Numbered from the stretch's first letter, positions 36,953 to 50,200 are shown. The stretch is 64,000 nucleotides of DNA from Puccinia triticina (GCF_026914185.1 NC_070567.1:1426001-1490000), one strand, 5' to 3'. Notes: generated by a model from the letters alone, not told the origin. Numbers and translations are program-made.

Positions 36953-39610
36953 TTGGAGAGGATCAGGGAAGAACTGGAGACGCTCCCAGGACGACACTCA
37001 GAGAGTTCTAGAAATAGGAGAATACCTAATGAGAGCAACACAAGGAGTGAGGAGAGGCTATGGACGCAGGAGAGCCAGGGGGAGAGGCCCTTATTAGATG
37101 AATCTTTGCCTAAGAGTTCTTTAAGTAGTGATTCCCCACTAGGCCTTAGTTTAGATATTGGCAATCTCTCTGATCCTTCAAATAGAGAATTTTTCCTCAA
37201 TAATCTTAACACTGAAATGTCTAGAAATGGCCCTTTGTTTCTAGAAGAAAAATTACAAGTCCTGTTCTCTAAATTTCTCTCTGAATTATCTGGTACTGTT
37301 GAAACCATTCCTGGTACTCTTCTTGAATCTTGTGTCAGCAATTTTAAAGATGTCCTGCATCATTCCATTCTTGATTGGTTTAAAAATGAATTCATTCCCT
37401 TTTTTCTTGATCAAATCCTGAACAACATAGGTGAAAGTGCCAGAGAGAAGTCCACAGTGAATAACAATGTGTTAGAACAACTGAAGAAACACATAGATGA
37501 GAAGTTTGAGACAGTTCAAGATCTAATTCTGGTGAATGAATCCCAATGTCATTCTAATATGGATACAATTGGTCAAAATCTGAAAGATTTTGAAGAGAAA
37601 GTGAGCAAAACTCTTTCATCCATTGGTAATCAAATCAATGACCTTCATGCCAATGAGCAAAACAGATTTGAACAATCTAAGAGGAGATTCAGTGACATAT
37701 CTTCTGTAGTAAACTCTGTGAGCTCAAAGCTAGATTCCTTGATAATACCAGATGACAGAGACCAACCCCCTCATCTCTTATACAATAATCACTTTCAGAA
37801 TGTCCACCATGAGCAACAACAGGAACACAGAGCCCCTCCTCCTGTTACTACTCCTGAACCCCAGAGACCATCAAGAGATAACTTCCCCAAGCCTGCAAGC
37901 AATACTCCTGATGCAAATGCTCAAGAAGAATTCCCCTACATTGATCATGGAGCAGTAGACTTTGAAATGAGGAAGGAATTGTGGAAAGGTATCCCTAAGA
38001 ATGGAGACTGGGAGAAATTCTCTGGAGAATTGCCTTACAATCATGAACTTTGGATTAAAAACACTGATATCCTGGTCAGAGACTACTTGATGCTGGATAA
38101 CATGATAATCAGCAGATTAACAATCTTGTTGACTGACACTCCAAGGAATTGGTACCTAGGCATCAGAGACCAGTATGGGAACAAATCTTGGGCTTGGTGG
38201 AAGAATGCCATCAGAAACAAGTTTGGCACTGAGAACTGGAAATGGAAAATGCAACAAGAGTTTGAGAATGATCACTTTGCCTATGATGGGAGGAAAATCG
38301 ATAAATGGTTTGGTAATCAGAGAGAAAGACTGAAAGCTTATCAACCTGAACTCAGTGAGTATCTTATTTGTGAGAAAATCTTGAAGCAATGCCCTCCAAA
38401 CCTTGAGCATGCTATTAAAAGCAGATACAAAAGAGATGCTACTGAAATGAGTTTTGAGGATATGGTTATAATTGCTGAAGAAGTCATAGACAGAGTCATG
38501 AAAAGGAACAAGCCTGTGACAAACAATTATAACACTCCTAACAGATCCCAATGGAGAAACAATCCTGCCCCTGAGAAAACTGATAAGCCAACTGACTCCT
38601 CTACCAAAAGGAATCCTGTCTCTGCCCCTGAGAAAGAAAAACTTGTATGTCATTTCTGCAAACAAACTGGCCACTTATCCAGGGAATGCCCTAAGAAGAA
38701 GAACAGAATCAATAATGTAGGAATGGATGATGATGATGATCCCAAGAGTGACAATGGAGAAGATCAAGGTGAACCACATAAGTCTGAATCAGAACTGGAT
38801 GAAAAGGAAGAGAATCATAGAACCAATCACATGATCCTTGCCATGGACAATGGAAATGGTGCCAACTATGATCCATTAGTTGATTTTGATTTTGGAGCAC
38901 ATGCAGTGGAGTGTGAGATAAACCAAGACTTCTCCATTGCTGAAATTCAAGCTGAAACTCATCAACCCCAGACCTGGGACAAATCCTGCCAATCTTCCCA
39001 CATAGAGGATGCTAGACTGATGAAATGTAAACCTGATAGAGGAAAAGCTCATCTTACTGGAAAAGCAAGTCTCACTACTGTCCTCATTGAATCCAGAGAA
39101 CACTCATGTCTTCTTGATAGTGGAGCTTCTTGCTCAATCATCAGCAACAAATTGCTGGATTCTATAATACCAGAATGGGAAAACAAGCTCATGCCAATCA
39201 ACCATGCTAAATTTCACAGCTGTAGTGACCAATTACAGCCAATGGGCATAATAGAAATGGCTTTGATTTTTCCTCACACTAAAGGTTCCATTAGAATTCT
39301 AGCAGAATTTGTAGTTATGAAAAATGCAAGAATAAACTACCTTATCCTTGGAAATGATTACATGTCTCTTTATGGTTTTGATATTACAAACAGTAAAGAG
39401 AGATTCTTCACCATTGGGAATGAGAACAAGAGGAAGAAATTCAGTTTCAAATCCCATCATCTAGAAAAAATGAGTCCTTCAAATGAAATCTCTGCTGTAA
39501 AGAAGTCCAATCCCCAACTGCAACAATTTATTGCAGAAGAACTTTGTGAAGCCAAGTTCAGTGATAAACTAACCATTGACCAAAAAGAGAAGCTGTTTGA
39601 AGTCCTCTAG
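36953..39610 (+). CDS. R2 Gag-protease
   Basis: Open for 885 codons with no ATG at its left edge (first codon TTG), so the true start may be lost or lie at the Met in NTEMSRNGP. Long charged N-terminal half with coiled-coil character, capsid-like core (WYLGIRDQYGNKSWAWWKNA), zinc knuckle CHFCKQTGHLSREC, acidic linker, then retropepsin motif SCLLDSGASCSIISNKLLDS. It ends in TAG, after which the frame continues without change into RT. Confidence 0.85.
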   Translation: MERIREELETLPGRHSESSRNRRIPNESNTRSEERLWTQESQGERPLLDESLPKSSLSSDSPLGLSLDIGNLSDPSNREFFLNNLNTEMSRNGPLFLEEKLQVLFSKFLSELSGTVETIPGTLLESCVSNFKDVLHHSILDWFKNEFIPFFLDQILNNIGESAREKSTVNNNVLEQLKKHIDEKFETVQDLILVNESQCHSNMDTIGQNLKDFEEKVSKTLSSIGNQINDLHANEQNRFEQSKRRFSDISSVVNSVSSKLDSLIIPDDRDQPPHLLYNNHFQNVHHEQQQEHRAPPPVTTPEPQRPSRDNFPKPASNTPDANAQEEFPYIDHGAVDFEMRKELWKGIPKNGDWEKFSGELPYNHELWIKNTDILVRDYLMLDNMIISRLTILLTDTPRNWYLGIRDQYGNKSWAWWKNAIRNKFGTENWKWKMQQEFENDHFAYDGRKIDKWFGNQRERLKAYQPELSEYLICEKILKQCPPNLEHAIKSRYKRDATEMSFEDMVIIAEEVIDRVMKRNKPVTNNYNTPNRSQWRNNPAPEKTDKPTDSSTKRNPVSAPEKEKLVCHFCKQTGHLSRECPKKKNRINNVGMDDDDDPKSDNGEDQGEPHKSESELDEKEENHRTNHMILAMDNGNGANYDPLVDFDFGAHAVECEINQDFSIAEIQAETHQPQTWDKSCQSSHIEDARLMKCKPDRGKAHLTGKASLTTVLIESREHSCLLDSGASCSIISNKLLDSIIPEWENKLMPINHAKFHSCSDQLQPMGIIEMALIFPHTKGSIRILAEFVVMKNARINYLILGNDYMSLYGFDITNSKERFFTIGNENKRKKFSFKSHHLEKMSPSNEISAVKKSNPQLQQFIAEELCEAKFSDKLTIDQKEKLFEVL

Positions 39611-41374
39611 AATAACAAAACTGCCTTCTCTAACACCAATCAGCCCCTTGGTGCCATTAAAGGTCATGAAGTTCATCTCAAATTGACAACTGAGAGGCCC
39701 TATCCTCCTCTGCTCAGGAGACCTCCTTACCCTGCCAGCCCCAAAAGCAGGGAGGCTCTTGAGCAACATATTGAAGAACTGGTAAACCTGAATGTTCTGA
39801 GGAAAGTTGGCCATAATGAGGTAGTTGAGATCACAACTCCTGTAATCATTGCCTGGCACAATGGAAAGTCCAGAATGGTAGGAGATTTCAGAGCCCTAAA
39901 CTCCTATACTGCTTCAGACAGGTATCCCATTCCCAAGATCAGTGAGACTCTGAAAAACCTAGCAAAAGCTAAGTATCTGACTAGTATGGATGTACTTCAA
40001 GGTTTTCACCAGAATGTTATTGCAGAAGATTCCAGACACCTACTCAGGATTATTATGCACAAAGGAATCTATGAATACCTGAGAATGCCCTTTGGGATCA
40101 AGAATGCCCCCTCTCATTTCCAGAGAATGATGGACATTGAGTTCAGAAAAGAAATTGATGAGAAGTGGGTCATTATCTACATTGATGATATCATCATTAT
40201 GTCCAACACTTGGGAAGAACACCTCAATAGGATAGACAGGATACTGAAAGTTGTCATCAATATGAATATGAAAATCTCCCTGAAAAAGTGTAACTTTGGA
40301 TTTGATCAGATCAAAGCTCTAGGCCATCTTGTCTCTGGAATTGCCATAGGAATAGACCAGAACAAAGTAGCTGCTGTCCTCCAAAAGCCTGTGCCTAGTA
40401 GTAGGAAAGAAATGCAATCCTTTCTTGGTTTTGCTGGTTACTACAGGCAACACATTGAGAAATTTGCAGAGATAGCAAAACCCTTAACTGAGCTCACAAG
40501 GATTGATGTCATATATGAGATGACTCATCATAGGATAGTAGCCTACAACTTGTTGAAAGAGAAACTGACCACTGCTCCATTGCTGCTGTTTTCTGACTGG
40601 GCCCATCCTTTCACACTATATGTAGATGCTAGTATGACTGGTTTAGGTGCTGCTCTACATCAAGTCCAAGTCATTGATGGAGTGAGAAAAGAAGGGCCTA
40701 TTGTTTTCATATCCAGACAACTGAAGGATAGTGAAACAAGATATGGTGCTAGTCAACTTGAATGCTTATGTCTGGTTTGGGCTCTGGAAAAACTTCATTA
40801 CTACTTGGATGGCAGTGTTTTTCATGTTGTAACAGATTGCACAGCTTTGAGATCACTGCTGAACATGAAGACTCCCAACAGACACATGCTCAGGTGGCAG
40901 ATTGCCATTCAGGAATACAGAGGCAACATGACTATCATCCACAGAGATGGGAATATTCACAAGAATGCTGATGGACTTAGCAGATGGGCCTTGCCAAATG
41001 ATCCTAGTAACCCTGCTTATGACCCAGAAGACAAAGATGATGATAGATTCCCCATCATGGGCATACATGTCTCTACTTTCAAGAATGAGTTCTTTGACTC
41101 AGTAAGAGAGGGTTACAAGCAAGATAAAAACACTGCTGTATTGTCTGAACTTTTGTTGAAAGATGCTAAAGATGCCCAGCTGAAAAATTCTCTACAAGAT
41201 CCATGGAGAAAGCTATATGATGAAGGAAGGTTCTCTATGTTTGATGGCCTCATCTACTTCAGAGAAAAACACAATTCTGTCCTAGTCCTAGCTGACAAAG
41301 AAAGTGTCAACACCATTTTGCATGAATGCCATGACAGTGTCTACTCTGGTCATTTTTCTGAAGAGAGAAAGTAG
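39611..41374 (+). CDS. R2 reverse transcriptase and RNase H
   Basis: Same frame as the preceding gag-protease. RT motifs: [42 protein letters not shown] and YIDDIIIM. RNase [27 protein letters not shown]. The integrase zinc-binding part begins ([17 protein letters not shown]) and then the frame stops at 41372-41374. The missing base just before TAG GCT-like sequence moves the rest of the HHCC motif into another frame. Confidence 0.88.
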   Translation, partial: NNKTAFSNTNQPLGAIKGHEVHLKLTTERPYPPLLRRPPYPASPKSREALEQHIEELVNLNVLRKVGHNEVVEITTPVIIAWHNGKSRMVGDFRALNSYTASDRYPIPKISETLKNLAKAKYLTSMDVLQGFHQNVIAEDSRHLLRIIMHKGIYEYLRMPFGIKNAPSHFQRMMDIEFRKEIDEKWVIIYIDDIIIMSNTWEEHLNRIDRILKVVINMNMKISLKKCNFGFDQIKALGHLVSGIAIGIDQNKVAAVLQKPVPSSRKEMQSFLGFAGYYRQHIEKFAEIAKPLTELTRIDVIYEMTHHRIVAYNLLKEKLTTAPLLLFSDWAHPFTLYVDASMTGLGAALHQVQVIDGVRKEGPIVFISRQLKDSETRYGASQLECLCLVWALEKLHYYLDGSVFHVVTDCTALRSLLNMKTPNRHMLRWQIAIQEYRGNMTIIHRDGNIHKNADGLSRWALPNDPSNPAYDPEDKDDDRFPIMGIHVSTFKNEFFDSVREGYKQDKNTAVLSELLLKDAKDAQLKNSLQDPWRKLYDEGRFSMFDGLIYFREKHNSVLVLADKESVNTILHECHDSVYSGHFSEERK

Positions 41375-42645
41375 CTGATACTGCCTGGTGGGCTAATTGG
41401 AGACAGGACACTGGTGAATACTTCTCTTCCTGTGATAGATGCCAGAAAGCAAATAAAGCCACAGGCAAGAGATTTGGACTGCTCATGAAAATTGAAGAAC
41501 CCTCAAAACCATGGGATCTGATTAACATGGATTGGGTAACATCCTTGTCTCCTGGAGGAGCTGCTAGTTTCAATGCTTGTCTGGTAATAGTAGACAGATA
41601 CTCTGAGACCCCCATATTTGTACCCTGCTTCAAGGATGACTCTGCCATGGACAGTACTGCCATACTGTTTTGGAACAGAGTAATGCCCAGAACTGGCATC
41701 CCCAGAATCATCATCTCTGACAGAGATCCCAAGTTCACATCTGAATTCTGGACTGGTTTACATAGCATGCTAGGAACAAAACTCTCCTTCTCCACTGCTT
41801 ACCACCCCCAGACTGATGGATTGGCTGAGAGAATGATTCAAACACTGGAAGATATGATCAGGAGGTTTTGTGCATATGGCCTAGAATTCAAAGAAAATGA
41901 TGGATACACTCATGACTGGGTTTCACTCCTACCAATCCTTGAGCTAGCATATTGTACCAGCATACATTCAACCACTGGAAAACCTCCTGCCATCCTAGAG
42001 AAAGGCTGGATCCCAAACCTTCCCAGAAATTTCTTGAAACAAGACTCTGTAGACATTCATCCTACTGCTCTTGCCTATGGGAAAATCTTTGAGAAAGCAA
42101 GAAAACATGCTGAACAATGCATAACAGAAGCTACCTCTTACAACAAAGAAAGATGGGACAAGACTCACAAAGAACCATCCTTTAAAGTTGGTGACAAAGT
42201 CCTGATATCCACAGCAAACTTCAACAATTTGTCTGGCCCTAAGAAGATGAGAGACTCCTTTACAGGACCATTCCTTGTGAAAGCTTTACATGGGAATAAT
42301 GCTGTAGAAGTGATTCTGACTGAAGAGTTCAGCAGGAAACATCCTACCTTCCCTGTCAGCTTGGTAAAACCATACAGAGACCCAAATCCAGATAAGTTCC
42401 CCTTTATACAGAAGGTTAAAGTTGTCATTCCCCCCATGGATAAGACCCCTCAGAGTAAAGTTATACAGAAGATTCTCAGAGACAAAAGATTGAGAGTGGA
42501 GAGCAGAGATGTTATGATGTGCTTGGCTAGATACAAAGGCATGAGTGCTGATCATGATGAATGGCTCCTTGAGAAGGACATTCCAGACTCTGCTATTCTT
42601 CTTAGGAAATTCAGAAGTGAGAAGAGGTCTACCCCTGTGGTTTAA
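41375..42645 (+). pseudogene. R2 integrase, frameshifted
   Basis: The second half of the zinc motif (CDRCQKANK) and the DDE core ([27 protein letters not shown]) are intact in a new frame from about 41375; the first internal ATG is at 41485. The C-terminus has a chromo-like region ([21 protein letters not shown]). A one-base deletion near 41370 is the simplest explanation, since integrase zinc motifs are not normally split by programmed shifts. Confidence 0.85.
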
Positions 42646-42682
42646 TTTCTTACAGAAATTCAACCCTTTTGGTGGTAGGGAA

Positions 42683-43642
42683 TGTCAGCCTTAGAGTCAA
42701 CTCAGCTGACCTAAAGTCTGCCTTTATATACTTTTTACATATGAATTAATTCATATCTTTTTCATCTTATGAGATAACCTTGTTTTGACTTCATATTCTG
42801 TTTCCTCATGCAATTTTAACCCTATTTACAACTTATCAATTCCTTGTAACTATACTCCTTCCTTGAGTTATTGAGTTGTGGCGCGCATGCGCAGTTGTGA
42901 CGTGTCAGCGCTACCAGGCGCGCCAAACCACATGTACATATGTAAATTACATAAGCAAACTGTGAAAATTTTTGTAGTCAGGATCCCCCTTGCCTGAGGC
43001 GGATCGACAGACTTCAGCACACCAGAACCACACCCCAGATAATCCCAGGATCACCATCAAAGAGTTTACAACACTCCCAGTATAACTACCGTCACAGGCG
43101 CCTAGGATATTGACAGTAAGTAACCTCTTTCACTGAACCTTGTTTATCTCAGAGGTACAACTCTGTGTCTTGCTTGATCTGTTCTTTTCTACTGGCCTTT
43201 GCCTACTTTTGATCACAGGGCTGTCCCTCCATAACTGCTGGCCTTAGCCTTCTCTTGACCACAGGGCTGTCCCTCTATAACTGTTGGCCTTTGCCTCTTC
43301 TTGAAAAAAGGTCTGTCCCTTCATATCTGCTGGCCTTTGCTTCATTCTTGGTCACAGGGCTGTCCCTTCATATCTGTCAGGATCCCTCCACGTTTCTTTG
43401 GTGAGAGGAGGCTGTAGCACTCTCTAGCACAGCTTGGCAGCACTCTTCAGAAGAGGTAGCATTGCCAGTGGACGTGCATTGCCACCTGAATAACCTTGAA
43501 TATCTCCTTATCCTGATCCTGCTCTGTTTCTCTTTCTCTTTCTCTCTCTCTCTCATAATTGTATTTTCTTTATCCAAAGAAATCCAATTATTTCCCCCTT
43601 CTTTCTTGTGTCCTGCTGTCACTATAGAGACTCAGGCTCACA
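42683..43642 (+). mobile_element. 3' LTR of R2, 960 bp
   Basis: TGTCAGCCTTAGAG to GACTCAGGCTCACA, right after the R2 polypurine tract. Homologous to the solo LTRs at 15792-17010 and 17442-18670; shorter than solo LTR 1 through internal indels. It contains a CTAGGATATTGACAGTAAGT block and a TCTCTCTCTC tract. Its right edge abuts a fragment of an R1-family LTR. Confidence 0.88.
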
Positions 43643-43794
43643 CTGGTGGTTCAGGATGCCATAAAGTAGATTGTAGGATGAGGAGGGAGCCTGGATCTTC
43701 AGCCTCTCAAACCTTGAGAGTGTGGTCCGTGACATGTACATGTAAGCTATGCACATATGAGAGCCCATGCTATGGCTCATAACATGTACATAGT
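43643..43794 (-). repeat. Fragment of an R1-family LTR
   Basis: On the minus strand it starts TGTTATGAGCCATAGC at 43794 and matches the first part of the R1 LTR (31614 downwards), including GTACATGTCACGGACCA and a TCAAGGTT.GAGAGGCTG block, with clear divergence. It is cut at 43642 by the R2 LTR, so R2 appears to have inserted into an older R1-type LTR. Confidence 0.65.
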
Positions 43795-44705
43795 TAGGAT
43801 GGTAAGAAATCAAATTCCATAGTGGGAAATATGTGACATGAACAAAACATGAAAAGATGTGTCATAACACACCAAAGCTTCATCAGATGTCACAAGAATC
43901 TGGATTGCAGTTGCAAGGGGCATATTACTGTACGGCCTCGCCCACAAAATCAGATCTGAGACACAGGCCAAATTAAGCCCATATACATGGGCTTAAAATA
44001 CAACATTTAAATGATAGTTTTGGGCCTTTTGGAGGCTGTAGATTCTAGTTCTATTGGGGCTAAGGTTTCTGACCAGCCAATTTTTTTAGCCCCTACATTA
44101 CAAACCCGCTGCTAAGTACATGCCATAAACATGTAATTGTGGCTTTATAGGCTGTAGTTCCATGAATATGGATCCCATAAACCCATAGCCACGGGGTCTG
44201 GGCACTCATCAGCCCATAGCTACAGAGTCCAAGTGCCCTCTTCAGAATCCTCTCAGCACCCTTCACACAACGTGAACATAGGAGAATGGTGTGAGACAAC
44301 AGTGTTCACAGATCAATCATCAGTGGATGGGTTGTCCAACCTGTAGCTGACCCAACTCTTGCCGCCATTGTTGCTCTTGGCACAGTCGGTGCTGTTCTTG
44401 TCCTAGTACATATTATGTCTTTGCCAGGTTTCTGTTTGAACCACACGCGGCTGTCGCCGGCTGCTTCTCCTTGGGACTTGAGACCATCCCAGAGGTTGTT
44501 CATTCAGAAAATCAGTGTCAGATCCTGCCAAATTAGGCTGAATTTCCCGTTTTTTTTTTTTTTTTTTTTTTGTTCCTCCCAGATCCCAAAATTCCAAACC
44601 AGGGACTCCTGGGGGTTTACTCTGTATAGTAATATGCCCCTTGCAACTGTACATGGCACATTCATACCCCTGCCAAACAAGGTGTGATCAATCAATTGAA
44701 GGTCA
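43795..44705. other. Repeat-derived, no gene
   Basis: No domain-bearing frame. A T-run of 22 lies near 44550. A GGGGCATATTACT / AGTAATATGCCCC pair near 43917 and 44628 forms an inverted repeat about 700 bp apart, so this may be a non-autonomous element. Confidence 0.35.
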
Positions 44706-44711
44706 GATCAT

Positions 44712-46548
44712 ATACAGCTAGCCTAGAAGAGCTTGCAACTTTGGCCGCTGTGGTGGTCAAAATGGTAGTCAAGCTTCAAGATCAACCCTCAAGAAAAACA
44801 TCTTCAAGATCAAGACTCAAGCCTCAAGATCCTCAAGGCTCAAGATTCAAATCCCAAGATTCTCTCAGATCCTCCTCCTCCCTTTTCCCCCTACTCTCCT
44901 CATTCTCACTTCCCCTTCTTTCCCCTTCTTCTCTTTCTTGGTCCTAACACAGATCCGTCTGTGGGTTTATTCCTAGTTGTTGTCCTTTTCTGGTTTTTGT
45001 TTCTTCCTTGTCTTTTGTCATGTTTATTTCCATTTCTCCTGGTTCCTCTCTTATTTCTTGTGGTCCTCTTTGGTTTCACGTTTCAGGTCTTGGTTTTATT
45101 TCTCTTCCTTTTTTTCTTCTTTGTGTTGTATTTTTCTTTTCTTTCTCTCTGTTGTCTGCGGTGGGTGCGCGCGAGGAGATGATGACATGTCTGTGACAGG
45201 CCTCCAGGAATCCAAGTTCCCGGCGAACTTGGAGGATAGGGGGCCATAGCACCTGTTCTGATGCAAGACGGGAGTTATCGTAATCAAGGTCTTTTTTTTT
45301 CTTCTTCGAGTCAAGAGTCCCATCAAGAATCCCCAGAATCCACCTACCCAGCAAACCCAAACCGCCGCCAAGGATCCAAAACCCCGGCAAACTCTCAAAA
45401 CCACTCCACAACAGCTATCAACTCGAATCTCAACGACTCATCATCCGGACCATCCGTGAGGGCAGTCTACACGACACCATTCCCCTCCCAGCGCAGCCGC
45501 CGGCCTAGCACCGAGCGGAGCTCCATACTGCAAGCTCTGGAAGTTTGTGCCGCAGCGGTGAAAGTTTTGCGCAGCTGTAGGGACTGTGCACGCGGACTGT
45601 GGTCGGGGGGTCACGGGGGAGCCCACAGGTACATAGCGCCACCGATCCCCTGCCACCCACCACTATCCAGCCACCACCGCTGTTGCATCCACCACCATCC
45701 AGCCACCACTGCCGTCGAATCCCCCACCGCTATCGCATCCACCACCATCCAGCCACCACCGCCGTTGAATCCCCCACCAGTGCCGTCAAATCCCCCACCG
45801 CCGTCACATCCAGCCACCACTGCCGTCAAATCCCCCACCGCCGTCGCATCCACCACCACCGTCAAATCCCCCACCACTGTTGCATCCACCACCATCCAGC
45901 CACCACTGCCTTCAAATCCCCCCAAACACCATCCTCCTCAGCCCCACACCCCTCCCCACCGCCCCCTGTAACCAAAGAGCAGTGCACGACTGAACCAAAA
46001 AAATACACACCCCACCACTCCCCCACCGCCGTTGATGTATGTCAAGTATACTGCCGCATTCAAATACCTGCGTGGATTGTTCCGATGGCCGGATGATTCT
46101 GTCTGGCGGCTGAAGTGGATTTGGGGGTGGTGGTCAAACGGGTGGATTTGACGGCGGTGGTGGCTGGATGCGACGGCCGTGGGGGATTTGACGGTGGTGG
46201 GGGAGTGGTGGGGTGTGTATTTTTTTGGTTCAGTCGTGCACTGCTCTTTGGTTACGGGGGGCGGTGGGGAGGGGTGTGGGGCTGAGGAGGATGGCGTTTG
46301 GGGGGATTTGACGGCGGTGGTGGCTGGATGGTGGTGGGGGATTTGACGGCGGTGGTGGCTGGATGGTGGTGGATGCGACGGCGGTGGGTGGCAGGGGATC
46401 GGTGGCGCTATGTACCTGCGGGCTCCCCCGGGACCCCCCGACCACGGTCCGCGTGCACGGTCCCTACAGCTGCGCAAAACTTTCACCGCTGCGGCACAAA
46501 CTTCCAGAGCTTGCGGCCAAAGCCGCAAGCTCTTCTAGGCTAGCTGTA
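44712..46548. repeat. Large foldback (inverted-repeat) structure
   Basis: Outer ends: TACAGCTAGCCTAGAAGAGC near 44714 and its inverted copy GCTCTTCTAGGCTAGCTGTA near 46528-46548. Inner arms: about 45530-46010 and 46190-46515 are near-identical in opposite orientation (AAGTTTGTGCCGCAGCGGTG, ACATAGCGCCACCGATCCCC). Both contain a CACCGCCGTCAAATCCCC-type tandem repeat. An LTR fragment (about 44745-45525) lies between outer and inner left arms. His/Pro-rich open frames are repeat artefacts. Confidence 0.7.
44745..45525 (+). repeat. LTR fragment related to 57264-58347
   Basis: Shares CTTTCTTGGTCCTAACACA, GTGGGTTTATT, GATGACATGTC.TGTGACA and CAAGTT..GAACTTGGAGGAT in the same order with the solo LTR at 57264-58347. 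Both LTR ends are missing. Confidence 0.6.
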
Positions 46549-46679
46549 CATCAAGAATAATTTCATTTTCAGGACTGTGAGAATTGACATGCATCTTTTT
46601 AAAGTTGAGAAGAATTGCTTTAATTTATCTCCCTTTTTACTGTCACCTCTCCCTTTTCAATTAATGACCTGGTTCAAAT

Positions 46680-46886
46680 TAGGGGGGTTCACAATTGAAT
46701 TTTACTAAACTTTGAGCTAAATTTAAGGCTTTTATGAACAAAGTTTTAAAATTTTGGTAAAACACACAGCAGCAAGTGATACTGATCAGTTGGTGCAAAT
46801 TATCAACTTTTAAAAAAATGTTCATAAACACCTTAAAATATGTTCCCAAGTCATGTGAATTTCAATTGTGATTGTGAACCCCCCTA
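46680..46886. mobile_element. MITE with TAGGGGGGTTCAC ends
   Basis: 207 bp with inverted ends TAGGGGGGTTCACAAT / ATTGTGAACCCCCCTA. TA at both edges would fit a Tc1/mariner-type target. The inside is AT rich with a second inverted pair (TTTATGAACA / TGTTCATAAA). Confidence 0.7.
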
Positions 46887-47263
46887 TTGGGACTTTGACA
46901 GTTTTTTAACAGATTTATTATTAGAATCTTGCAAATTTTGAAAACTAGTCAAATTCTTTAGAATTCACTCAATATTCTGAGTTTTCAAATTTACACGAAA
47001 CTTAACCAATAAAATTTGATGAAAATGGAATTTGCTCAACATGAACCTGGCTAACGATTGGCCTTCTTTCACCCTCCGGTCTTTTTCTTGTCTTTCATTC
47101 AAGCAATTCGCCCAAAGTTTAATTCACTGTCTCCTGCCTTGACAAGTGATTACAAAATGTTATTGAAGAAAGCGTTCATTTCACCTTATAAACAAAAGAT
47201 AAATTAGAATTGAGATCGACACAAGAAGAGTTTCATGTGTTCCTTCTGATCTTGTCTGATCTA
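46887..47263. other. 3' flank of the transporter gene
   Basis: AT-rich DNA downstream of the OPT gene stop. No gene seen. Confidence 0.4.
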
Positions 47264-50200
47264 TTATTCGCTTGAGCGGGGATCAGAAGTCAAGAAGCAG
47301 TAATCCCTAGGTGTAGACGAAGGAGGGTTGAGAAAATACCTGTGATGTGTTTGGTTGAGTTTTGAGAAGCGGTTCAGATGACTCCAATTTCACCCTGAGC
47401 GCTTAATTCATGACTTACGTTGGAAAATTGATTTTGCGACCATCACCCCCTTGAAAGAAAATGGCTAAGAAAAAAACCACCAGCTCCGTTCCACCGTCGA
47501 GAGCAGCCGACAGAATGTAATTGTATTTTCGAAACCTGTATGGTTTATCCAACACCAAAAGGGCAGAAATAGGGTTATATCATGGTTCATTGGATACGTA
47601 AATCAAAGTATGCTAGTTACCATCGTGTTCGATACTTTCGCGCCCAGAATTGTGACATCAGTCCTATAATGGTGCGCATGTTTTCTCCTGCCGAGGCCAC
47701 TTGAAAAAGAAGCGAAGCGTTAACGCAAATTGAAGCTTAATTTATCGGAAAGCTTACAGGTATAAAGACCAGTCGTTGTCGCAAGGAGTAGTGGGACGTT
47801 GAAGAGATCGAACTTGTATCGTGGGAAATACTTATGGGCAACGAAGAACGGGATGGGAAGGAAGAAACCAACTACCATGCCCCAACTGACTGCCGACTTT
47901 TTTCCTCATTCAACACAAAAATCGACGAGTCACGCTCTAGCTCAACCACATCAAAAAGAAAAACCTTTGGAGGTTCTGTTCCTATCAAAGTACAAGAAAG
48001 ATGGGGATTTACGTATTTCTGACCAAAAAGGAAGAGGCGCCTAGAAAATATTCCCCAGCTGAGATGACCCAGGATTAGTGGTGTCGAATGATAAGCTTTG
48101 AGTAGAAGAATTCCGATCATTAGATCAAAAGAAACAGGAAAAATCGCAAACCTAATGGCGCGAGCCTGAGAAGCAGCAGTTTCGGCACCAGAAAAGACTC
48201 CGTTGCCATGTGTGGAGATCAGTACGTCACGCTCATTTTTTAGGATCGCTTTCACGATTATAACAGTAGCCAATGTACCGACTCCACCGCCCATTAATTG
48301 GGAGTAAACTACGAGATACTGTGGCAAATGGACGTATTGACCAAATTTAAGATCTCGAAGGATACTCATGGCCTGCATGGCACTTCCTGCACCGTAGGCT
48401 GTGAACCAAATGCTCTGAAAAACGCGACCTGGAAACATAAGACCGCCCTCCATTCCTCTCATCGTTAGTTATTGGAAGGTAAGTTACATTTACCTTTTTA
48501 AGAACTTACAAGCATTTGAATTCCAGGTGTGAGCCTTACTTGGAAACCGGTTACCGCACTAATAAAACCTCCCGCAAGTCTACAGTCCAGCAAACAGTTC
48601 ATTCATTAGTTTGCAATTGATCAATTATTCTGGAAATTGTTGAAGTTGATACGCACGTCATCAAGAAAGAAACTATCAAAGCAACTAATAAACCAACAAA
48701 TGATATCCCCGAGGGACTAGCAGCGGACATCCCAAAAGTCAAGCCAAAGGAGACAACTACCATCACCGCAAACCCCCTGATTACATCCAGTGATAGTGAG
48801 AAAGTCAAAGATTCCAATGAATATATAGCTTTACGAAATCAATTTTCCTCAGAGCGCACCAGAGCGGGAAATCCTTGTATTTCTGGCAAACCACTCGATG
48901 TGGGTCAATCTCTTCCGGACTCTTCAATCTCTTGAGAAGTGGACCGATGAGGTGGTAATTATTCAAAAAAGCATGTGAAAGAGAACTAGTCAAATAAGCC
49001 GAAGTAAGAATCTGAATCAAGTAAAATGTCGCCGTAAAAAAGGGAAGTCCGACTGTTTGTATGAACGCCTCGTTTGCTGTCCCATCTGCGTTGATAGCTT
49101 GTCGATATGGATATGGCTTCCCATCTGCGGTAAGGAGACTTGCCGACAGGAAAGGAAAGTTTTGATTGAGACCGGCACCTTGGTTTTCGTGAGGAATTCA
49201 GGACCTGGTTAATGAATTGATGGCAAAAAATAAATTGTCATAAAATAGACAGCCAAAATATCGTACCATGCCATGATTTCGAATAAACTAAGAAGAAGGC
49301 GAAGATAGAAATCACCAAAGACACTATCTCATGAATCTGTGATAATCAAAATCATCAATTTACTTTGTCTCTAGTTATTTTATTTAGAGCTTGAGCTTAC
49401 CTGCGTGCTAAGAGGCATAAAAAGTGGGCCTCGGCCGCCGGCCAGAGACCAATCTAGGGAAATACTGAAGAGTCCCATGCCTTCGAATGGTCTAGCACCA
49501 CCAAAAATGTTGGTTATGAGTTGGTTTTTTGGCAAAGTCAAACAGAAGACGTTGATGGCCTGGAAAGCGGGTGCAATATACGTTGGGATAATCTCGTCTT
49601 AATTCCATTTCGTGCACCAGGCCAATGTTTTATGTGGAAAAAAAGAGCCTTGTCAAATGAATTTGTGAACCTATACTCTGGTAGTTATTTTGCTATTGAA
49701 CCTTTTTTCCTTGAGAATCGATCAGATGAAACTTACAAATTCCAATCGCTAAGAAAGCCTTCATGAAGAATTTTACCTGATCGTCGGCTTTTGATCCTAC
49801 CTTGAAGAGGGAGTTCAAAAGAGAAACACTGGGAAGCGATTCACTAAGAGCAAATGCATCTGCTCAGCAATGGTCCTCTTCCTAGAGGGTAAGATGAGAT
49901 ATTTACGGATAAACAGCTCGAGACGGATAAATCAAGAGAGGTTGCATTAAGCCAGCCCATCCATATGCTAAGAGCTGCGCGCCAATTAAAATCCCAAGAG
50001 CAATGCCGAAATTGATGACTTGGCCAAAGTAGAGTTCGTATACTGCAATCAACTGACCATCCGTGATGGCCATAAACAAGCGGAGAAAAGTGTGGCTCAG
50101 CTAATTAAACATCGATCCCAAAACCCAAAAAACCAATTTATGCACCTCTGCTGGAATTGTAGCTACGCCTGCCGCAGCAGCCATCAAAGCTGCAAAACCT

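Larger units (their letters stand above)
36953..43642 (+). mobile_element. Ty3/Gypsy retrotransposon R2, 5' truncated
   Basis: Gag-protease, RT-RNase H, integrase and chromo-like tail, then a purine tract GGTGGTAGGGAA (42671-42682) and the 3' LTR at 42683-43642. The 5' LTR and leader are missing; R1 abuts head to head. The coding sequence has one in-frame stop (39608) and one frameshift (about 41370), so this copy is defective. Two solo LTRs of its family are at 15792 and 17442. Confidence 0.85.
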